Assembly (NCBI GenBank): GCA_913054425.1
Contig: CAJXJG010000086.1
Span: forward strand, 1 to 7,328
Direction: 5' to 3'
Origin: an uncultured Fidelibacterota bacterium
GTDB lineage: Bacteria > Fidelibacterota > Marinisomatia > Marinisomatales > UBA8229
Length of the DNA stretch: 7,328 nucleotides
In this document: piece by piece, positions 5,150-7,328 of the stretch
Position numbering within the stretch: position 1 is the first letter of the stretch
Layout of the letters: each line of letters starts with the position of its first letter
Position numbers and translations under genes: made by a program
Notes under the pieces: model-generated
Databases searched by the model: none
Told to the model about the DNA's origin: nothing
What the model saw: the letters and a program-made list of their open reading frames with translations, nothing else

Positions 5150-7328
5150 CTAAAGTCCATGCTCTTTTTTTAAATTATCCAAAGTCTGCAGGGCTTGAAT
5201 AGGGGTCAATTTGTTCAAATCAAGTGCTGCAATAGCTTTTTTCAATTCATTTTCTTTCTGCTCAAAGATGGACAACTGATTAGACGCAGGAATTACCCGT
5301 CCTGTTCCATGGATATTCTCCTGGCTGATATGGAAGTTTAATATCTCTTTTGCTCTTTCAATTACTTCTGATGGTAATCCAGCCATTTGAGCTACATGAA
5401 TCCCGTAACTTTTGTCGCTTATTCCAGGTAAAATTGTACGAAGAAAAACTATCTTATCGCCAAATTCTTTCACTGTTGCCTGAAAATTTTTCAAACGTTC
5501 CAGGGTATTTTCAAGATCCGTCAACTCATGGTAATGAGTTGCAAAAAGGGTCCGAGCACCAACATTTGAATGATTGTGAAGATATTCCGTGATAGACCAA
5601 GCCAGTGACAATCCATCAAATGTAGCTGTTCCCCTTCCAATTTCATCAAGAAGTATGAGACTTTGGGGCGTGGCATTATTTAGAATATTGGCTGCTTCAT
5701 TCATCTCAACAAGAAAAGTACTTTCTCCTCCAGCAAGATTATCACTTGCACCTACGCGGGTGAACAAGCGGTCTACGATGCCGATTTTCGCTTTCTTTGC
5801 TGGAATAAAGGAACCAAGTTGGCTCATTAATACCAAAAGTCCAACCTGGCGAAGATATGTGGATTTCCCTGCCATATTCGGTCCGGTTATCAAATGTATT
5901 TGACTGGTTTTTATATTCATCAAGGTGTCATTTGGAATGAACCGCTCGGTAGCAGGAAGAAGTTGCTCTACAACAGGATGCCTTCCTGCCTGTATATCCA
6001 GACTAGCCTCCATAGTTAGTTCAGGCCTTATATAGCGACTCCTGACTGCCTTCGTAGAAAATGAGGATAATACATCCAGACGGTTCAATATCTTTGCGTT
6101 AATTTGAATAGTGCGCGTTTCCTGCAATATGTCTCTGCATAATTCTTCAAATAACCGGGTTTCAATTGATTCAATTTTTTCTTCAGCTGATAAAATCTTT
6201 TCTTCATATTTCTTCAAGTCCGCAGTAATATATCTTTCAGAATTCACCAATGTCTGTTTTCTGGAATAAGAATCAGGTACCTTGTGCTGGTGAGTTTTTG
6301 TCACCTCAATATAATACCCAAATATTTTATTGAAACCAATTTTCAAGGATGGAATTCCCGTAGCTTCCCGTTCAGAATTCTGAAGATCTGAAATCCATTG
6401 TTTCCCACCAGATGCAAGTGAGCGGAGTTCGTCCAACTCCTTGTCAACACCCTGAACAATGAAGCCCCCCCGTTTTAGACTCACAGGTGCATCTTCCTTT
6501 ATTGTCCCAGCGATGAGTTGCACTATTTTTTTCAGATCAATGAATTGACTTGATAGCCCTGAAAGTGCTTTCTTAGCAGATCCCTCCAATTCTTTTTTCA
6601 GAAATGGAATTAAATCTAAACTCGATCCAAGTCCCCACACATCTCTTGGAGTTGCTTTCAATCTGCTGATTTTCCCAATAATTCGTTCAAGGTCGGATAT
6701 TTTTCCTAAACAAATCCTGATAGCGGCCAGAGATTTTTTATTTTGAACCAAGGCTTCAACTATATTTTGTCTCATTTTCAACTGTGATAAATCCGTCAAT
6801 GGCTGAATTATCCACTGTTTCAAAAGACGGCCGCCTCCCGCAGTTACCGTTTCATCTAACACATCCAACAATGTCCCATGAGTGCCCTGAGTAGACAAAG
6901 ATTGAAATACTTCAAGATTTCGGAGTGTAAAACCATCAAGACTCATGATTTCTTTTTCCAAAATCGGTCGAACTGTTGTGACATGATCTAGAGTACAGTT
7001 TAAAGTATTTCTTATATGATATAAAATGACCCCGCCAGCCGTGATCCCGTGTACCAAATCTTCACAACCAAATCCTTTCAATGAATTGGTTTCGAAATGA
7101 CTTGTGAGAGTTCGATGGCTTTGATCAAAATTGAAGAGCCAATCTTCTACTTGAGTTACAAATGGTTTGAGTTCACGATACCAATCGGTTGTTGAATAGG
7201 TAATATTTTCACTCAAAAGAATCTCTCTAGGAGCAAATTTTCGTAAAGATTCTGTGAGCTGGGGGAGGGTGCATTCTCCTAAAAAAAATTCCCCGGTGGA
7301 TTGGTCTAAAATAGCATATCCTGCATTA
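5150..7328 (-). CDS. mutS: DNA mismatch repair protein MutS, lacking its N-terminal part (continues beyond right edge)
   Basis: MutS recognises mismatches and small loops and, through ATP binding, recruits MutL. The frame is open from 7327 to the stop at 5150, giving 725 visible residues; roughly 130-150 N-terminal residues with the mismatch-binding Phe-x-Glu domain are outside. The TTG at 7216 is an internal Leu codon, because the 37 codons before it read as MutS (G-Y-A-I-L-D-Q-S-T-G-E-F at the start of the connector domain). In visible numbering, the core/lever region runs from about 125, the clamp from about 298 to 367 (F-G-Y-Y-I-E-V near 336) and the ATPase from about 449. The ATPase has Walker A G-P-N-M-A-G-K-S-T (482-490), S-T-F-L-V-E-M (536-542), Walker B I-L-L-D-E-I-G-R-G-T (558-567) and A-T-H-Y-H-E-L (596-602). 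A beta-clamp-type peptide Q-L-S-I-F lies at 684-688, and a short C-terminal L-T-P-I-Q-A-L helix follows. The connector domain and the absence of an Smr domain exclude MutS2. Confidence 0.98.
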   Translation of the reverse strand, partial: NAGYAILDQSTGEFFLGECTLPQLTESLRKFAPREILLSENITYSTTDWYRELKPFVTQVEDWLFNFDQSHRTLTSHFETNSLKGFGCEDLVHGITAGGVILYHIRNTLNCTLDHVTTVRPILEKEIMSLDGFTLRNLEVFQSLSTQGTHGTLLDVLDETVTAGGGRLLKQWIIQPLTDLSQLKMRQNIVEALVQNKKSLAAIRICLGKISDLERIIGKISRLKATPRDVWGLGSSLDLIPFLKKELEGSAKKALSGLSSQFIDLKKIVQLIAGTIKEDAPVSLKRGGFIVQGVDKELDELRSLASGGKQWISDLQNSEREATGIPSLKIGFNKIFGYYIEVTKTHQHKVPDSYSRKQTLVNSERYITADLKKYEEKILSAEEKIESIETRLFEELCRDILQETRTIQINAKILNRLDVLSSFSTKAVRSRYIRPELTMEASLDIQAGRHPVVEQLLPATERFIPNDTLMNIKTSQIHLITGPNMAGKSTYLRQVGLLVLMSQLGSFIPAKKAKIGIVDRLFTRVGASDNLAGGESTFLVEMNEAANILNNATPQSLILLDEIGRGTATFDGLSLAWSITEYLHNHSNVGARTLFATHYHELTDLENTLERLKNFQATVKEFGDKIVFLRTILPGISDKSYGIHVAQMAGLPSEVIERAKEILNFHISQENIHGTGRVIPASNQLSIFEQKENELKKAIAALDLNKLTPIQALQTLDNLKKEHGL

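Noticed and set aside
5350..5903. Two plus-strand open frames (80 and 104 codons) opposite mutS
   Set aside because: They lie opposite the conserved MutS ATPase and C-terminal sequence, where strong codon constraints on the real gene create long shadow frames.
7214..7216. TTG at 7216 as the start of a 688-residue MutS
   Set aside because: The same frame continues to the window edge and the 37 upstream codons encode recognisable MutS connector-domain sequence, so this is an internal leucine.
1..7328. Search for CRISPR repeats, tRNA or rRNA genes, insertion sequences and defence genes
   Set aside because: Coding sequence fills almost the whole window, gaps are at most 91 bases, and no repeat array, inverted-repeat pair, RNA-gene motif or accessory gene was seen.

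Overview
The window is a single-strand block of bacterial housekeeping genes. All eight protein-coding genes lie on the minus strand, so transcription runs from right to left. The DNA is AT-rich by eye. The gene set, together with an outer-membrane protein of PorV/PorQ type and a signal peptide, points to a Gram-negative bacterium, most likely of the Fibrobacteres-Chlorobi-Bacteroidetes (FCB) breadth, such as a Marinimicrobia- or Calditrichota-like lineage. That placement is inference from gene content and has not been tested by phylogeny.

Layout in the direction of transcription: mutS (5150-7328, its 5' part lies beyond the right edge); a putative outer-membrane beta-barrel of PorV/PorQ type (4077-5099); a 91-base gap that holds only a weak promoter candidate; then a compact run of yicC (3122-3985), gmk (2550-3125), rpoZ (2276-2560), a family 4 uracil-DNA glycosylase (1580-2269), dnaB (220-1605) and the 5' end of a RelA/SpoT homologue (1-220, continuing beyond the left edge). 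From yicC onward, neighbouring genes overlap by 1 to 26 bases or are separated by only 6 bases, which is strong evidence for one translationally coupled operon.

The genes combine DNA repair (MutS, uracil-DNA glycosylase), replication (DnaB), transcription (omega), RNA turnover (YicC), GMP-to-GDP conversion (Gmk) and (p)ppGpp metabolism (the RelA/SpoT homologue). The order gmk - rpoZ - (udg - dnaB) - rsh recalls the gmk-rpoZ-spoT order of Escherichia coli with two DNA-metabolism genes inserted.

Several starts differ from the longest open frame. rpoZ starts at the ATG at 2560, directly behind a good Shine-Dalgarno sequence. dnaB and the RelA/SpoT homologue have no nearby ATG and appear to use TTG and GTG. 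The mutS frame stays open to the window edge, so its first visible TTG is an internal codon. I found no RNA gene, mobile element, CRISPR array or clear terminator. I also found no previously undescribed system: the window is ordinary core genome with a few points worth checking.
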